The notes below the pieces were generated by a model. The model made no database searches. It was not told the DNA's origin and was given only the letters and a program-made list of their open reading frames with translations. Positions 63,149 to 64,000 of a stretch of 64,000 nt of DNA are shown piece after piece. Both the position numbers and the translations under genes were made by a program. This DNA is from Microbacterium timonense (GTDB lineage: Bacteria > Actinomycetota > Actinomycetes > Actinomycetales > Microbacteriaceae), in contig NZ_OLMV01000003.1 of the NCBI RefSeq assembly GCF_900292075.1, positions 62,001-126,000 of the forward strand, given 5' to 3'. Position 1 is the first letter of the stretch; every line of letters begins with the position of its first letter.

Positions 63149-63210
63149 AGCGTACAAGACCGATTGACATATCTCAATCAGTGGCCCACACTGATTGGCA
63201 TGTCTCAATC
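63149..63210. promoter_or_regulatory. Divergent arsR/MFS control region with two 18-bp palindromes
   Basis: Palindrome 1 (63162-63179, GATTGACATATCTCAATC) and palindrome 2 (63193-63210, GATTGGCATGTCTCAATC) are near-identical. Plus-strand TTGACA (63164-63169) and CACACT (63187-63192), 17 nt apart, drive the MFS gene; minus-strand TTGAGA (63177-63172) and TACGCT (63154-63149), also 17 nt apart, drive the regulator. Palindrome 1 covers both -35 boxes and palindrome 2 covers the MFS start. Confidence 0.78.
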
Positions 63211-64000
63211 AGACGAGATGCCGCACGACACCCAGGCGCAGCCGATGTCGGCCGAGGCCCTCGCCGAAGCCCGGGCCGAGGCATCCACGCTCACCTCGCG
63301 GGCGGGAACAGACGACGCCGTTCAGGCGGATCAGGATGCCGCTGCCCAGGCAGCACCCCCGGCACCGGCGCGCAGGGGCTCGCTGTGGCACGACCGCAAC
63401 TTCCTGACGCTGTGGAGCGGTCAGGCGCTCAGCCAGTTCGGCGCGCAGATCACCGAGCTGGCGATCCCCGTCCTCGCTGTGCTCATCCTCGACGCAACCG
63501 AGTGGGAGGTCGGCGTGCTCAACGCGGCGCAGGTCGCGGCGTTCCTCGTCGTGGGACTTCCCGCCGGCGCCTGGATCGACCGCATGCGCAAGCGGCACGT
63601 GATGATCGTCGCCGACGCGGTACGCGCTGCGGCCTTGGGCACGCTCCCGCTGCTCGCCCTGTTCGGCGCTCTCGAGATCTGGCACATGATCCTGGTGGCG
63701 CTCGTGATGGGTGTCGCGACGGTGTTCTTCGACGTCTCGAACCAGAGCATCATCCCCTCGCTCGTGCGCACCGATCAGATCGCCGAGGCCAACGGCAAGC
63801 TCCAGTCCACTGAACAGCTGGCGGGCCTGGCCGGACCGGCCATGGGCGGCTGGCTCGTCGGAGTGCTCGCGGCGCCCCTGGCGATCCTCATCACCGTCGG
63901 CACCTACCTGGCCTCGTTCGTCGCCCTGCTGTTCACCCGCGACCACGAGCAGCTGCGCGCCCCCGAGGACCACAAGCCGCTGCTCCACGAGATCGCCGAG
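63200..64000 (+). CDS. MFS exporter, N-terminal part (runs off right edge)
   Basis: 267 residues are present. An unusual N-terminal extension of about 60 Ala/Glu/Gln-rich residues (MSQSDEMPHDTQ to PAPARRG) precedes the first helix. Membrane part: NFLTLWSGQALSQFGAQITELAIPVLAVLILDAT at TM1, LPAGAWIDRMRKRHVMIVADAVRAAALG with motif A, and FFDVSNQSIIPSLV. This fits the MFS_3/macrolide-efflux MefA-like group. ATG 63200 lies inside operator palindrome 2. Control by the divergent ArsR-type protein is likely. Confidence 0.85.
   Translation, partial: MSQSDEMPHDTQAQPMSAEALAEARAEASTLTSRAGTDDAVQADQDAAAQAAPPAPARRGSLWHDRNFLTLWSGQALSQFGAQITELAIPVLAVLILDATEWEVGVLNAAQVAAFLVVGLPAGAWIDRMRKRHVMIVADAVRAAALGTLPLLALFGALEIWHMILVALVMGVATVFFDVSNQSIIPSLVRTDQIAEANGKLQSTEQLAGLAGPAMGGWLVGVLAAPLAILITVGTYLASFVALLFTRDHEQLRAPEDHKPLLHEIAE

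Overview
The window is chromosomal DNA of a high-GC Gram-positive actinobacterium, most likely Microbacterium or a close member of the Microbacteriaceae. This rests on very high GC, frequent GTG starts, frequent 4-nt GTGA/ATGA stop-start overlaps, many genes with a TANNNT box 6-7 nt before the start codon (leaderless style), and many intergenic copies of a GTTGAGCGAG...GACGAAACG palindromic repeat. I have no taxonomic search to confirm it. No rRNA, tRNA, CRISPR array, prophage or transposase was seen.

Region 1 (1-6.9 kb): the end of a PhnE-like ABC permease coupled to a cytochrome P450, a PaaX-family regulator, and convergently a SsuABC/TauABC-like ABC importer operon that ends in a second PaaX-family regulator.

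Region 2 (7.3-38.9 kb) is a catabolic island. Its core appears to be tetrahydrofolate (THF)-dependent O-demethylation of methoxylated aromatics plus gallate-type ring fission. There are three LigM/DesA-like GcvT-fold methyltransferases (9.2, 28.4 and 32.1 kb). metF and purU can oxidise the methyl-THF and release it as formate, with FolD needed from elsewhere. A Liv-type importer sits at 23.3-28.1 kb. GalB, GalC and GalD homologues lie next to a type I (VOC-fold) extradiol dioxygenase (33.6-37.2 kb), and a MetE-like methyltransferase follows. Together these predict vanillate/syringate-type compounds going to a trihydroxybenzoate-type ring-cleavage substrate and then pyruvate plus oxaloacetate. 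Nested inside is a second operon-like set (13.1-22.1 kb): two 2-hydroxyacyl-CoA dehydratase-like subunits that have lost most of their Fe-S cysteines, a class III CoA-transferase, a CapA-like phosphatase, an amino-acid-type ABC importer and an aldehyde dehydrogenase. Local regulators are PadR, MarR, GntR/FCD and IclR. Three operator-like palindromes recur at separate promoters in the island and suggest small local regulons.

Region 3 (39.2-64 kb) is mostly housekeeping and stress functions: a beta-lactamase-fold protein lacking its catalytic Ser/Lys, an M13 metallopeptidase with an apparent 1-nt frameshift, a MATE exporter, a SpoU-type RNA methylase, mntH-mntR with two palindromic operators, an SDR, a HAD phosphatase, a YdeI-like protein, an ECF41 sigma factor, pyrE, exonuclease III, a 636-aa sigma factor fused to a zinc-finger/membrane/extracellular module, an HxlR regulator with a VOC protein, a DesK-type two-component system, an FMN reductase, a Nat-type ABC exporter, a zwf paralogue, and a divergent ArsR/MFS pair that runs off the right edge.

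All calls come from reading translations, motifs and context by eye. No alignment or database search was run.
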